Positions 41,524-51,800 of a DNA stretch of 64,000 nt are shown here, in pieces. The notes beneath the pieces are model-generated. The model had not been told where the DNA came from. It did no database searches and was given only the letters and a program-made list of their open reading frames with translations. The stretch spans positions 1 to 64,000 of the forward strand of contig JAUIGN010000042.1 in the NCBI GenBank assembly GCA_030430075.1, in the 5' to 3' direction. This DNA is from a bacterium. Lineage in GTDB: Bacteria; Planctomycetota; Planctomycetia; Pirellulales; Pirellulaceae. The translations under genes were made by a program, and so were the position numbers. Positions within the stretch are counted from its first letter, which is position 1, and each line of letters starts with the position of its first letter.

Positions 41524-43938
41524 ATGGCCCTTGGTAGTTCGACAAAGGTTCGCTGGACCGTCCCGTGGACAGCTTGCCTGGCTGCGCTGTTGTTGCCCGG
41601 AGCGTCCTCGTCACAGGCCGACGACGACCACCGTTCGCAGCCACCGCGCGCGCCATGGCCCGTGTCCAGGTTCCTGGAAACTCACTGTCAGAACTGTCAC
41701 GGCCGCGACGATCCCGCCGCGGGGCTCGACCTGGCATCAGCCACGACCAAGGTGAGTCGCGAGAATGTGGTCTGCTGGGAGCAGGTGGTCCGCAAGCTGC
41801 GAGCGCGGCAGATGCCGCCGCCGTCAGAGGCACGGCCGAGTGAGTCGGCCTACGTTGACGTCTTGCGAGATCTGGAGAGTCGGCTCGATCGGTTCGCGGC
41901 GGCAGACCCGCGTCCGGGTCGAACGGCCACCTTTCGACGCTTGACGCGGACGGAATACCAAAATGCGATTCGCGATCTGTTGGGCCTGGAAGTCGATGTT
42001 CGGATGCTGCTGCCGGCGGATGAAGCGAGCCATGGCTTCGACAACGTCACGGTGGGGGAACTCTCACCGACGTTGTTGAACCGCTACGTCACGGCGGCTC
42101 GCAAGATCAGCCGGCTGGCGGTCGGAGGAGTCCAGCATTCTCCCAGTGGCAAGACGATCCGCATTCGTCCCGACGTGACCCAGGAAGAACACGTCGCCGG
42201 CCTCCCCCTGGGGACACGCGGCGGGGCGCTCGTCCCCTATACGTTTCCCCGCGACGGCGAGTACGAAATTCGGATCCGCCTTGCCCGTGATCGGAACGAA
42301 CATGTCGAAGGGCTGCACGAGCCGCACGAAATGGAGTTGTTGTTGGATCGGCGAGCGATCCAGCGATTCACGATCCAACCGCCGCGGCGGAAGGCGGCGG
42401 AAGCCGGCTACGGCGGCCAGACCTCGCACGCCGACGTCGACCGGCACTTGCTGGCGCGCGTCAAGGTGACCGCGGGTCGACATGAGGTCGGCGCCACGTT
42501 TCTCAAGAATCCGTCGTCGCTGCTGGAAACCCGGCGGCAACCCTTGAACGTGCACTTCAACATGTATCGCCATCCGCGATTGGGACCGGCGGTCTTCCAG
42601 GTCTCGATCGTCGGCCCGTTCAACGCGACAGGCGCCGGAGACACGCCAAGCCGGCAGCGGGTCTTTGTTTGTCAGCCGACAACGGTTGCTGAGGAGCAGC
42701 AGTGTGCCGAACGGATCGTGACATCCCTGCTGCGCCGCGCCTGCCGGCAGCCGGTCACGGCCGACGACATTGCACAACCGCTGGCCGTGTACCGCGAATC
42801 CCGCAAGGAGGGCAGTTTCGAGGACGCGATCGAAATGGCACTTAGCGCCGTGTTGGTCAACCCACGGTTCCTTTTTCGCATCGAGCGGGATCCTGCGGGT
42901 GTCGCACCGGGCGTAGCGTACCGGGTGAGCGACGTCGAACTCGCCTCGCGGCTGTCATTCTTTCTGTGGAGTAGCATTCCCGACGAAGAACTGCTGTCGC
43001 TGGCCGAGCAGGGGAAGCTCCGTCAGCCGGCGATTCTCGAACAACAGACACGACGCATGCTGCTGGACAAGCGGTCCGGATCCTTGGTGCGCAACTTCGC
43101 CGGTCAGTGGCTGTACTTGCGGAATCTGGATGCGATCACGCCGGACGCGCGGCGTTTTCCCGACTTTGACGACAACTTGCGGCAGGCATTTCGCGAAGAG
43201 ACAGAACGCTTTGTTGAAAGTGTCCTCCGCGAAGATCGCAGCGTCCTCGATCTCTTGAAAGCGGACTATACCTACCTCAATGAACGGCTCGCCAGGCATT
43301 ACGGGATCCCGCACGTATACGGTAGTCGCTTCCGCCGCGTGAACCTGGAACCAGGCAGCCGGCGGGGCGGCCTGCTCCGCCAAGGCAGCATCCTGACCGT
43401 GACATCCTACGCCACGCGCACATCGCTGGTGGTCCGCGGCGCCTGGATTCTGGAGAACCTGCTGGGCACGCCGCCCCCACCGCCGCCTGCCAACGTGCCG
43501 GCCCTTGCAGACAACACCGTTGCGGCCAACCTTTCGGTGCGACAGCGGCTTGCCCAACATCGGGCCGATCCCAACTGTGCCGGCTGTCACGATGTAGTCG
43601 ATCCGATCGGATTTGCGCTGGAGAACTTCGACGCCGTGGGCCGCTGGCGCGAACGGGATGAAAGCGGGCTGATCGACGCCCGGGGCGGCCTTCCCGACGG
43701 TCGTCAAATCAAGGGAGTGGCCGGTTTGGAGGAGGGTTTGCTGGATCGTCCCGAGCTATTTGTTGGTACAATGTCGGAGAAGTTGCTGACGTATGCGCTC
43801 GGCCGGGGCCTTGAGCCGACGGATGGACCGGCAATCCGCGCCGTGGTGCGCGCTGCCCAGGCGGACGACTTTCGGTTGTCCTCCTTGATCCTGGCGATCG
43901 TCAAGAGCACACCTTTTCAGATGAGAACGGCGCAATGA
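41524..43938 (+). CDS. PSCyt1 / DUF1587-DUF1595-DUF1592-DUF1588-DUF1585 secreted protein
   Basis: 804 residues from the ATG at 41524 with a signal peptide (VPWTACLAALLLPGASSSQA). Haem site 1 is C55-QN-C58-H59. DUF1587 (RLTRTEYQNAIRDLLGLEVD) comes next, then a carbohydrate-binding-like beta region (~215-360), DUF1595 (LLRRACRQPVTADDI), DUF1592 (RFLFRIERD, LASRLSFFLWSSIPDEELL in parts), DUF1588 (LNERLARHYGI, GGLLRQGSILTVTSYATRTS) and DUF1585 with haem-like C685-AG-C688-H689. This is the canonical planctomycete domain order. The DUF1552 gene overlaps its stop by 4 bp (ATGA). It is a paralogue of the 35.6-kb gene, which has LamG where this one has DUF1587. Confidence 0.94.
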   Translation: MALGSSTKVRWTVPWTACLAALLLPGASSSQADDDHRSQPPRAPWPVSRFLETHCQNCHGRDDPAAGLDLASATTKVSRENVVCWEQVVRKLRARQMPPPSEARPSESAYVDVLRDLESRLDRFAAADPRPGRTATFRRLTRTEYQNAIRDLLGLEVDVRMLLPADEASHGFDNVTVGELSPTLLNRYVTAARKISRLAVGGVQHSPSGKTIRIRPDVTQEEHVAGLPLGTRGGALVPYTFPRDGEYEIRIRLARDRNEHVEGLHEPHEMELLLDRRAIQRFTIQPPRRKAAEAGYGGQTSHADVDRHLLARVKVTAGRHEVGATFLKNPSSLLETRRQPLNVHFNMYRHPRLGPAVFQVSIVGPFNATGAGDTPSRQRVFVCQPTTVAEEQQCAERIVTSLLRRACRQPVTADDIAQPLAVYRESRKEGSFEDAIEMALSAVLVNPRFLFRIERDPAGVAPGVAYRVSDVELASRLSFFLWSSIPDEELLSLAEQGKLRQPAILEQQTRRMLLDKRSGSLVRNFAGQWLYLRNLDAITPDARRFPDFDDNLRQAFREETERFVESVLREDRSVLDLLKADYTYLNERLARHYGIPHVYGSRFRRVNLEPGSRRGGLLRQGSILTVTSYATRTSLVVRGAWILENLLGTPPPPPPANVPALADNTVAANLSVRQRLAQHRADPNCAGCHDVVDPIGFALENFDAVGRWRERDESGLIDARGGLPDGRQIKGVAGLEEGLLDRPELFVGTMSEKLLTYALGRGLEPTDGPAIRAVVRAAQADDFRLSSLILAIVKSTPFQMRTAQ

Positions 43939-45284
43939 TCATCACCAAGAAGGCGCTACCGCGCCGGACCTTTCTGCGCGGCATGGGAGCCACGCTCGCC
44001 CTCCCCTTACTGGACGCCATGGTCCCCTCCCTGACCGCCTTGGCAGACAGCCCGGCCAATCCGGCCGAGCTGCGTCGGTTGGGATTCGTGTACATGCCGA
44101 TGGGCTGCGACATTACCCGCTGGACGCCGCCGCAAGAAACGTCGCTCGACGAACTTCCTCCCAGTCTCAGTTCGCTGGCGTCATTGAAACAACATGTCAC
44201 GGCGATTAGCAACCTGGAGTTGCAGAACGCCTACCCGGGCACACACGCAACCTCGAATGCCGCGTTTCTCAGTGCCGCCCGGGCTCGGCGGACCGAGAGC
44301 ACCGACTATTACCTGGGAACGACCGTCGATCAGATCGCGGCTCAACAGATCGGGCAGTCGACGCAACTCCCGTCGCTGGAAATGGCGATGGACCTCCTGT
44401 CCGTCGTCGGCCAGTGCGACAATGGCTACGCGTGCGTCTATCAGAACAACCTCTCCTGGTCGTCGCCCACGACGCCGCTGCCGGCCGAAGCTCATCCGCG
44501 AATCGTCTTCGAAACGCTCTTCGGCGACGGCGGCAGCCCTGCCGAACGCAAGGCGGCACTTCGGCAACGGGCCAGCCTGCTGGACTCGCTGGTCGACGAA
44601 ATCAAGCGTTTGCAGTTGACCCTGGGCCCCCAGGACCGCCATACCGTGGACACCTACCTGGGGTCGATTCGTGAAGTCGAACGGCGGATTCAACAGGCAG
44701 AAGCCAACACGGTAGAGAATCCGCTCCCCGACCTGGAACGTCCGGTCGGCGTACCCGCCGCCTTTGCCGACCATGCCCGCTTGATGTTCGACCTCCAGGC
44801 GTTGGCCCTGCAAGGCGACATCACCCGTGTGATCACGTTTCAATTGGCCCGCGAAACCAGCAATCGCACCTACCCGGAGATCGGCGTCACCGACGCGCAC
44901 CATCCGCTCACCCATCACGGCAACGACCCGGAAAAGATCGCCAAGGTCGCCAAGATCAATCGGTTCCACGTCTCGTTGTTTGCCGAGTTCCTGGAGAAGC
45001 TCAAGTCGATCCCCGAAGGCAACGGCACGCTCCTGGACCATTCGCTCTACCTTTACGGGAGCGGCATGGGCAACCCGAACGTCCACGACCACACGAATCT
45101 GCCGATCCTGGTCGCCGGCGGAGCGGCCGGAAAGATGCACGGGGGCCGTCACATCAAACTGAAACGGCCGACACCGCTGGCCAACCTCCACCTCACGCTG
45201 TTGAATAAGGTCGGCGTGCAACGAGAGTCATTCGCCGACAGCCGGGGGCGAATGGACGAGCTCTTCGAACCGCTGGATGTGTAA
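43935..45284 (+). CDS. DUF1552 protein, Tat-exported (second copy)
   Basis: 449 residues with a Tat-type start (PRRTFLRGMGATLALPLLDAMV in parts; R10-R11). Conserved segments: YMPMGCD (~53), HATSNAAFLS (~94), STDYYLGTTVDQIAAQ, and the C-terminal YGSGMGNPNVHDHTNLPILVAGG in parts (~370-395). The ATG overlaps the stop of the upstream gene (43935-43938), so the pair is made in a fixed ratio. It is a distant paralogue of the protein at 38263. Exported, of unknown activity. Confidence 0.94.
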   Translation: MIITKKALPRRTFLRGMGATLALPLLDAMVPSLTALADSPANPAELRRLGFVYMPMGCDITRWTPPQETSLDELPPSLSSLASLKQHVTAISNLELQNAYPGTHATSNAAFLSAARARRTESTDYYLGTTVDQIAAQQIGQSTQLPSLEMAMDLLSVVGQCDNGYACVYQNNLSWSSPTTPLPAEAHPRIVFETLFGDGGSPAERKAALRQRASLLDSLVDEIKRLQLTLGPQDRHTVDTYLGSIREVERRIQQAEANTVENPLPDLERPVGVPAAFADHARLMFDLQALALQGDITRVITFQLARETSNRTYPEIGVTDAHHPLTHHGNDPEKIAKVAKINRFHVSLFAEFLEKLKSIPEGNGTLLDHSLYLYGSGMGNPNVHDHTNLPILVAGGAAGKMHGGRHIKLKRPTPLANLHLTLLNKVGVQRESFADSRGRMDELFEPLDV

Positions 45285-45344
45285 CGAGACCGCTCCGCGG
45301 TGGCACATGGCGAGCGACTCCGGGTCTCTCCTGAACGCGCAACG

Positions 45345-45490
45345 GCACAGCGTAAGTCGCTATGTCGTTGTCAATTGCCGCGAACTTGCGAAGAACGCCG
45401 CGCCGATCAGCCGGAACGCGTTAGCGTTGGGTTTGTGCGGCTTTCGACGGAACCGGGCCTAACGCCCAACGGCCGATAACGAATCCGGGT
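45345..45490. repeat. Dispersed ~140-bp intergenic element, copy A
   Basis: Aligns without gaps to 58665-58810 (constant offset 13,320). The best part, 45391-45474 against 58711-58794, differs at about 9 of 84 positions by eye; it contains CGATCAGCCGGAAC, GCGTTGGGTTTGTGC and GAACCGGGCCTAACGCC. Confidence 0.88.
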
Positions 45491-45604
45491 TATCGTCAAT
45501 ACGGTTCAACTGGTGTTCGTAAGTCGTTGATTTCCAATGATGTTCTCGGGAAGATCGGGGATGCCAGTTGATCATCTGCATGACGCAATTCTGCACTTCC
45601 GGCT

Positions 45605-45640
45605 TCCGTACTTCCGAAGGTCATGCTTAGCATGACAATG
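45605..45640. repeat. Dispersed hairpin element, copy 3
   Basis: TTCCGTACTTCCGAAG followed by GTCATGC-TTA-GCATGAC (7-bp stem, 45620-45636), then another CCGTACTTCC. It lies just upstream of the GTPase gene and supplies spurious upstream Met codons in its frame. Confidence 0.75.
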
Positions 45641-45682
45641 CCGTACTTCCCCAATTCCCTCGCCGCAGTGACGCGAAACCGG

Positions 45683-46873
45683 ATGTCGAATCCTCAAGTG
45701 GAAACTACGGTGGAGCCCGATGAGCCGCCCATGGTCACGCAACTCACCCCTCCGGGGCGTGCTGCGGTTGCTTCGCTGGCTATCGAAGGTGCGGCAGCCC
45801 TGCGTGTCATCGATGCCTGCTTTCAACCCCGGGGCACAGATCCATTCGCAGCGACTCCGGAAGGGGTGATCCGGTTCGGTACGTGGCAGCACGGAAGCGG
45901 CGAGCAGGAGGAGGTGGTTGTCTGCCGCCGATCCGGCAATTGCATCGAGGTGCACTGTCATGGAGGCGATGCCGCGGCGGCCGCAATCATCGCGACGCTC
46001 CACAGACATGGCGCCGTGGTGGGCGACGCCCGGGGTTGGCTTTCACGCCGGGGCCTTGAGCCGTTGCAAATCAGCGTGCGGACCAGGTTGGCCCAAGCGA
46101 GAACGCAACGGACCGCCGGAATCCTGCTGGATCAACTCCAGGGGGCCTGGTCACGAGAGATCGACCGGCTGGCGGATGCGCTGCACCAGCCCGATGATCA
46201 GGAACAGGTCCCGGATTGGATCATCGAGCGGCTCGACCGATTGATTCAACTCGGCGATCTAGGTCGACACCTCATTGCGCCGTGGCGCGTCGTGATTGCC
46301 GGCGCACCCAATGTCGGCAAGAGCAGCCTGGTGAATGCGATGCTGGGTTTCTCGCGGTGCATTGTCTTCGATCAGCCAGGCACGACCCGAGACATCGTCG
46401 CCACCCACACGGCCCTCGATGGCTGGCCCGTGGAATTGGTCGATACGGCCGGGCTACGCCACGGCGGCGATGCCATCGAGATCGAGGGCGTGGAACGGGC
46501 CCTGTCGCATCTGCCCACGGCAGATCTGGTGATTCACGTCGTCGATGCCACCCAAACTGGTTCGGCGGATTTCCCGGACGACGTGGCCGATCACCCGAAT
46601 CGGCTGGTCGTCGCCAACAAGATCGACCTCCTGGAGGGCCGAGGGCCCCTCGCGGATGTCGCCACCAGTGCGGTCGAGCCGCGGGGCGTCGCGCAGTTGA
46701 TTGCGGCGATTGTCAGCCGGCTGATACCGGTTTCTCCCGAGCCAGGCGAAGCGGTGCCCGTCGAGGATTGGCAGCGAGAGTTGCTGTCCAGCGTGCGGAC
46801 TTCGCTGACTGCCGGTCGGTTGAAACAAGCACGCCAACGCCTGGGCGAGCACGACAATTCGGCTGCCGAATGA
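45683..46873 (+). CDS. MnmE/TrmE-like GTPase lacking the C-terminal cysteine motif
   Basis: 396 residues from the ATG at 45683; the frame is open further upstream but that part is repeat sequence, and an ATG at 45731 is also possible. The N-terminal domain matches the MnmE folate-binding part (TQLTPPGRAAVASLAIEG; IEVHCHGGDAAAAA). The GTPase domain has G1 GAPNVGKSS (207-215), G2-region PGTTRD, G3 DTAGL (254-258) and G4 NKID (312-315). True MnmE is ~450 residues, contains PGEFTKRAFLNGK and ends in C-[IL]-G-K; here the first is lost (GWLSRRGLEPLQIS) and the chain ends DNSAAE. It is probably a paralogue with a different job, not the tRNA-wobble-uridine enzyme. No MnmG neighbour. Confidence 0.8.
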   Translation: MSNPQVETTVEPDEPPMVTQLTPPGRAAVASLAIEGAAALRVIDACFQPRGTDPFAATPEGVIRFGTWQHGSGEQEEVVVCRRSGNCIEVHCHGGDAAAAAIIATLHRHGAVVGDARGWLSRRGLEPLQISVRTRLAQARTQRTAGILLDQLQGAWSREIDRLADALHQPDDQEQVPDWIIERLDRLIQLGDLGRHLIAPWRVVIAGAPNVGKSSLVNAMLGFSRCIVFDQPGTTRDIVATHTALDGWPVELVDTAGLRHGGDAIEIEGVERALSHLPTADLVIHVVDATQTGSADFPDDVADHPNRLVVANKIDLLEGRGPLADVATSAVEPRGVAQLIAAIVSRLIPVSPEPGEAVPVEDWQRELLSSVRTSLTAGRLKQARQRLGEHDNSAAE

Positions 46874-47071
46874 CTTTTGGGACGAACGAGGCACCTGGCA
46901 GCGAGTCTTGCCGAATTCGATTTCACCGGCAGGCCGAGGACAAGAAACGTTGGGGCGAACTTGTTGTTTTCGACATGTGGGCGGTCGAGCTTGACGCGGA
47001 ATGCGGGTTTCCACTAAAAGACTCGCCTCATCTTGCGTTCAAGTCTTGTCCTTAGCGCCACAGGTTCTGCC

Positions 47072-48769
47072 GTGTTGACAAAGTACTCTCGTCTACTCGT
47101 TGCGTTCTTTGCGGTCTACTTCGCTAGCATCGGACGCCCCCCGGCGACGACGTTTGCCGCCGACGAACCCAATCTGCTGCCGGTCGCGGAGGCCGACGGA
47201 GTCTCCGGGGATGCCGTCGTGGGGACGGTCGTCCGCAAGTGGAATGAAGAACGTGACCGTCACGAATTCACGATCCTCGACGAACATGACGACATCGAAT
47301 ATCGGATCCTGTCCGGGGCCGGCATCGACCGCACTTCGCTGTTGGGAAAACGGGTTGCCCTGCAAGGCAGGACTCGAGTTCATGACAGCCTGGATGAAGG
47401 GCTGGTATACCCCGAACATGTCCGCGTGCTGGGACGAACGGCGCGCTTGGCTGCCTTTGAATCGGAGAGTGCGGCGGACGACTCAGAGCGAGTGGCATCA
47501 AGCATTCCGACGGACATCAATATCAACATTGGCGATACGATGACGCCGTACACGGTGGGTCCCGCAGGGCCGGCCGATCCGCTCAATGGCTACGGCATCC
47601 CGGCCTATCCGATGCCGGGTCACGGCCCGGAATGCGAAAGCTGTGGGCCGGGCGGCTGTTTTGGTGGCGGCACATTCTGGGTTGGAGTCGAGTATCTCTA
47701 TTGGAAGACCAGCGGAATGTACGTGCCGCCGCTGGTCACAACCAGCCCGGTACCCACGCCGCAAACGGAGGCGGGCGTGATCGGGGCTTCGGGCACCCAG
47801 ATCCTGGTCGGAAACGACGAAGTGCTGGACGACCATCGTAGCGGCGGCCGACTTCACGCCGGCTTCGCGTGGGGCCCACAGTACGGCGTCGAAATCGACT
47901 ATTTTCGCCTGGAACAAACCAGCGCCACGTTCGGCACCAGCTCAGAGGCGACACCGATTATCGGGATCCCCTTCTTCAATGTGAATCCGCGCGATCCGAC
48001 CAATCCGGCGTTGTTCGCGCCGTCCAGGGAAGACGCGTTCCTGATCAGCTACCCCGATCTGACAAGCGGCAGCGTCTCCGGCGGCGCGAAGACACGGTTC
48101 GAAGGTGGAGGCATTCGCGCCCTGATGCGCCTCTGCGGGCATTCACCCGGACTTAACTGCCCTGAAAACCGGCGCGTCGAATTGATTCTGGGCTACCGCA
48201 CCATGCTGCTCGAGGATTCCTTGTCCATCCGCGCACAGTCGACGACGCTCAACAGCACCAACCAGCAGTACGACATTCTTGACACGTTTGGCACCAAGAA
48301 CTCGTTCGATGCCGTCGAAGTCGGCGCCCAGGTTCGCGGACATCGACAACGGTTCAGTTACGAATTCCTGGCCAAGGTGGCATTGGGCAATGTCAAACAG
48401 GAAGTCACCATCGACGGAGCGACCGACATCACGACGATCGGCGGGGGCACCTTTTCGTACGACGGTGGGATCTTCACGCAAACCTCGAACATCGGCAACT
48501 ATTCGCGTGACCAGTTCGCGGTCTCTCCCGAGCTCAACGCCACAATCGGCTACGCATTCACCAAGCAGTTGCGCTGCACCTTGGGGTACAACTTCATCTA
48601 CTTGAGTCGCGTGGTCCGCGCCGGCGACCAGATCGATCGCGAGATCAACCAGGACTTTTTTGCCCCACCGGCCAACCCATTCACGGGCCCCCAACGGCCC
48701 GCTCTGGCATCCCGCGACACCAGCTTCTGGGCGCAAGGCGTCAACCTGGGGCTCGACTTCCGCTGGTAA
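47072..48769 (+). CDS. BBP7-family outer-membrane beta-barrel protein
   Basis: 565 residues from a GTG at 47072 that gives a good signal peptide (TKYSRLLVAFFAVYFASIG, TFA/ADE); a TTG at 47033 or the next codon are alternatives. Residues ~35-110 form a small OB-like domain (GTVVRKWNEERDRHEFTILDE). A Gly/Pro/Cys-rich linker (GPECESCGPGGCFGGG) precedes the barrel, which opens WVGVEYLYWKTSGMYVPPLVTTSP in parts and ends NLGLDFRW with a terminal aromatic, as BBP7 proteins do. It is thought to sit in the planctomycete outer membrane; porin or surface function is inferred. It stands alone, and its stop is about 100 bases from the convergent giant Calx-beta gene. Confidence 0.85.
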   Translation: MLTKYSRLLVAFFAVYFASIGRPPATTFAADEPNLLPVAEADGVSGDAVVGTVVRKWNEERDRHEFTILDEHDDIEYRILSGAGIDRTSLLGKRVALQGRTRVHDSLDEGLVYPEHVRVLGRTARLAAFESESAADDSERVASSIPTDININIGDTMTPYTVGPAGPADPLNGYGIPAYPMPGHGPECESCGPGGCFGGGTFWVGVEYLYWKTSGMYVPPLVTTSPVPTPQTEAGVIGASGTQILVGNDEVLDDHRSGGRLHAGFAWGPQYGVEIDYFRLEQTSATFGTSSEATPIIGIPFFNVNPRDPTNPALFAPSREDAFLISYPDLTSGSVSGGAKTRFEGGGIRALMRLCGHSPGLNCPENRRVELILGYRTMLLEDSLSIRAQSTTLNSTNQQYDILDTFGTKNSFDAVEVGAQVRGHRQRFSYEFLAKVALGNVKQEVTIDGATDITTIGGGTFSYDGGIFTQTSNIGNYSRDQFAVSPELNATIGYAFTKQLRCTLGYNFIYLSRVVRAGDQIDREINQDFFAPPANPFTGPQRPALASRDTSFWAQGVNLGLDFRW

Positions 48770-48872
48770 ACGAATGCGGTCATGCATCGAGGTCATGGCG
48801 TGCTAGACCGCGGAAGACGTGCAGCAATACGTCGGTACCAGGGCTTGCTCGGCGATGGAGACAGCCGGGGGC

Positions 48873-51800
48873 CTAACGCGGCGGGAGCGGACCGACGAAA
48901 TCTCGCCACTGGTCCACCTCGGCCAGCGCCTGGTCAACCACCGAATCGGCGGCGACCGGTGGTGTCGCCGGAGTCGACTCCTCCTCAACCGAGCCGCTGG
49001 CCAGGTTCACCGGGGTTTGCTCGGATGTCCGCGTCGGCCTGCGCGGGCCGACCATCCACGCGTTGAGCCCACGGCCCGGTTCCGTCGATGAACCCACCGC
49101 TTCACTCTCCTCGCCATCCGCCGACGTCGTAACCACGTCGGCAGCGATGGTCGCAGCGGTGCCACCCACGAGGCCGGCGGGACGGACCGGACCGCACAGC
49201 CAGTCTGCCGGCTCGAGGATCACCGGGGACGAAGCAAGCGGGGCACGTACCGGCGTGTCCGTCGCTGGGGGGCTCGACACATCAACCGGAGCCGCTTCCA
49301 ATTCGACTGCTGATGTTGTCTGCGGATCGGATACCTGCGACGGCTCCGTTTCCGCCGCCGCAACCGTTTCGCTCGTTTCGGCAGACGACGATTCTGAATC
49401 CGTGACGGAATCATCGTTCGCTGCGGTCGCGGTTTCCGGCGCTGACGCTGGTGCTGACTCCGGCTCCAACTCCTGCTCTAACGGCAGTTCGATTTCCGGA
49501 TCTGTCTCCGGTTCGACTTCAGTCTCCGTCTCGGTTTCCGTTTCCGGTTCGGTCTCCGGTTCCGCTTCAACCTGAGGCGTTACCGGCTGCGACGTGGCTG
49601 GCGGGTTCGCGCTGAGTTCCGCCGGCTCGTCGGCGGTTTCCTGCGAGGCTGACTCGGACGATGATGTCTGCGCCAGGATTTCGCCTTCAGCGGCGGCCGG
49701 AGCGGCAGGAGGCAATTCGGTTTCCACCGACTCTCCCGCCCGAATCCGATCGGCAAGTTCGGTGTTCCCTTCTTGCTCTTCGACACTCGCGATTCGCTCG
49801 CGCATCAACAGCGGCAGTGAGGCAGACGAAGCGAGGTACCACCGAATCGAGACCGGTGTGACGGTTCGTAATTCGCCGAAGTTGTAGTTCTGTGCGTCTT
49901 CGCCCGCCGCCAGCCCGATCTCCTGGAACGTATCGTTAACGGCCGTATTGCCGGGATTGCTGGCTCCCGTGCCGATGGACTCGTCGCCGTCGACCATCGC
50001 CAGCGGTTGGCGTTCGGTCACGGTGTAGGTGCCGGCCGGCTGGTTGGCGAACGTGAAGCTGCCGTCCAGGTCCGTCAACATGACGCGGGTTGGAGTGACG
50101 CCGACGACGTCGGTTCTGGTGACCGTAATCAGGACGCCGGGAATGCCCAGCTCACCTTGGTCCCGCTCGCCGTTGCCGTTGGCATCGACATAGCTGAAAC
50201 CGGCAATGCGGGTATCATCGTTGACGATCGTGCCGACGGCGAGCGGATCGACCAGCGAGACGTCTCGCCCGCTGGCGGCGAGTCCGGCGAGCATGACGTT
50301 GAATGTTTCCGCGGCCTCGAATAGTGTCTCACCCACGATTTGGACGGTCACGTTCCCTGAGGTGTCCGTGGCGGCGAGCGTCACCGGGACGGCTTCCAGG
50401 GCAAGGTAGTCCGCACCCGCCGTGGCCGTCCCGTCCGACGTCGTCGCCTGGAAGGTCACATCAACATCCACGGGATTCGACGAGCTCACCACGAACTGAA
50501 TCAGTGTCTGCCCCGAGTCCCCTTCGACCTGCGAGGCATCGGCAATCGCGAGTTGGGCGGCATCGTCGTTGGTGATGGTGCCCGTTCCCGGCATGTCGCT
50601 GGCGACGGCGCGCGTGGGATCGGACACGCCGTTGAAGCGTGCCTGCGAGAGCTGCACTTGAAACGTCTCGTCGAGCTCCACCAGGTTTTCACCGGTAACA
50701 TTGACGACCAATGTGGTGGACCCGGAACCGGCCGGGATCGTGACCGGGGCGTCCACCAGATCGCTGAAATCGACTCCCCCTCCGGCGGCCTCCATCGCCA
50801 CGGTGTTGGCCAACACGCTGATATCGTGGCTGGCAAGAAGGTCCAGCGAAACGGTAAACTGCAACGCGGTACTTCCGGGACCGTCCCCTTCCGCCACCGT
50901 CACGCTGTCAATGGAGACCGTCGCCAGATCGTCGTTGACGATGGTCGTGGAATCCATCGCTCCGGTGGTGATCGTGGCCGGGTCGACTCCCATCGCAGTC
51001 CCGCTGACTTCTCCCAGCGTGATGGTCACCGTCTCGTCCAGTTCGACCAGCGTGTCCCCCACGACGTTCAAGTTAAACGTCTGTGCTTCCAGGGCGGCAT
51101 CCCCCACAAACACCAGCGTATCGGTGGAGAGATTGAAATCGTCGGCCGCCGCCCCGGCCGCACTCAAGGCCACCGTAAAGCCTCCCTGCACGGCGTGCGA
51201 AGCGGTCACGGTGTACTGCACCGGCGTGGTCCCCGTGTCTCCTTCCACGACGGTCGCTTGGGCGGCCGCAATCGTGAGCGTGGCGGCATCGTCGTTCTCG
51301 ATCGTCCCCTGACCATTGCTCAGCTCGACAACGCGACCGTCGGCTTGCAGGTTGCCCAGCACGACCGCGAACAATTCATCAGACTCGACCACATCTTCGC
51401 CGCTGACCTGGACGGTGAATGTCTGCTCCTGACCGTTGGTCCCGGAAAAATTCAACACCCCGTTGTTGGCGGTGAAGTCGGTGCCGGCGGTTGCGCCGCC
51501 AGCCACTTCCTCGGTCATGACGTCAACGGTGAAGGCGGTGTCGACATCGCCGGCCAGCGTCACGACGAATTCAAACGGGGTGTTCCCGACGTCTCCTTCT
51601 TCCAAAGCGACACGGCTCACGGAAAGCGTCGCCGTGTCGTCGTTCAGAATCGTGGCGGGCGTATTGCCGGGGTCCAAGGTCACTGCTCGATCCGGTGCCG
51701 TCAGATTGGACAGTTCGCCAACAAACGTTTCATCTCGCTCGACAACCGTGTCATCGACCACCACGACGGACACGGTCTTGGACGTTTCACCTGGTTGAAA

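Larger units (their letters stand above)
45285..45682. other. Intergenic region with two dispersed repeat elements
   Basis: 398 bases holding a ~140-bp block shared with 58.7 kb (45345-45490) and a hairpin element (45605-45640). Short open frames here translate into sequence that also appears at 58.7 kb only because the DNA is repeated. Confidence 0.75.

Noticed and set aside
45277..45462. Pair of small proteins at 45.3 and 58.5 kb sharing the ending AxPISRN / LALGLC
   Set aside because: The similarity comes from the duplicated intergenic DNA element, not from a conserved gene; the starts differ and no ribosome sites are seen.
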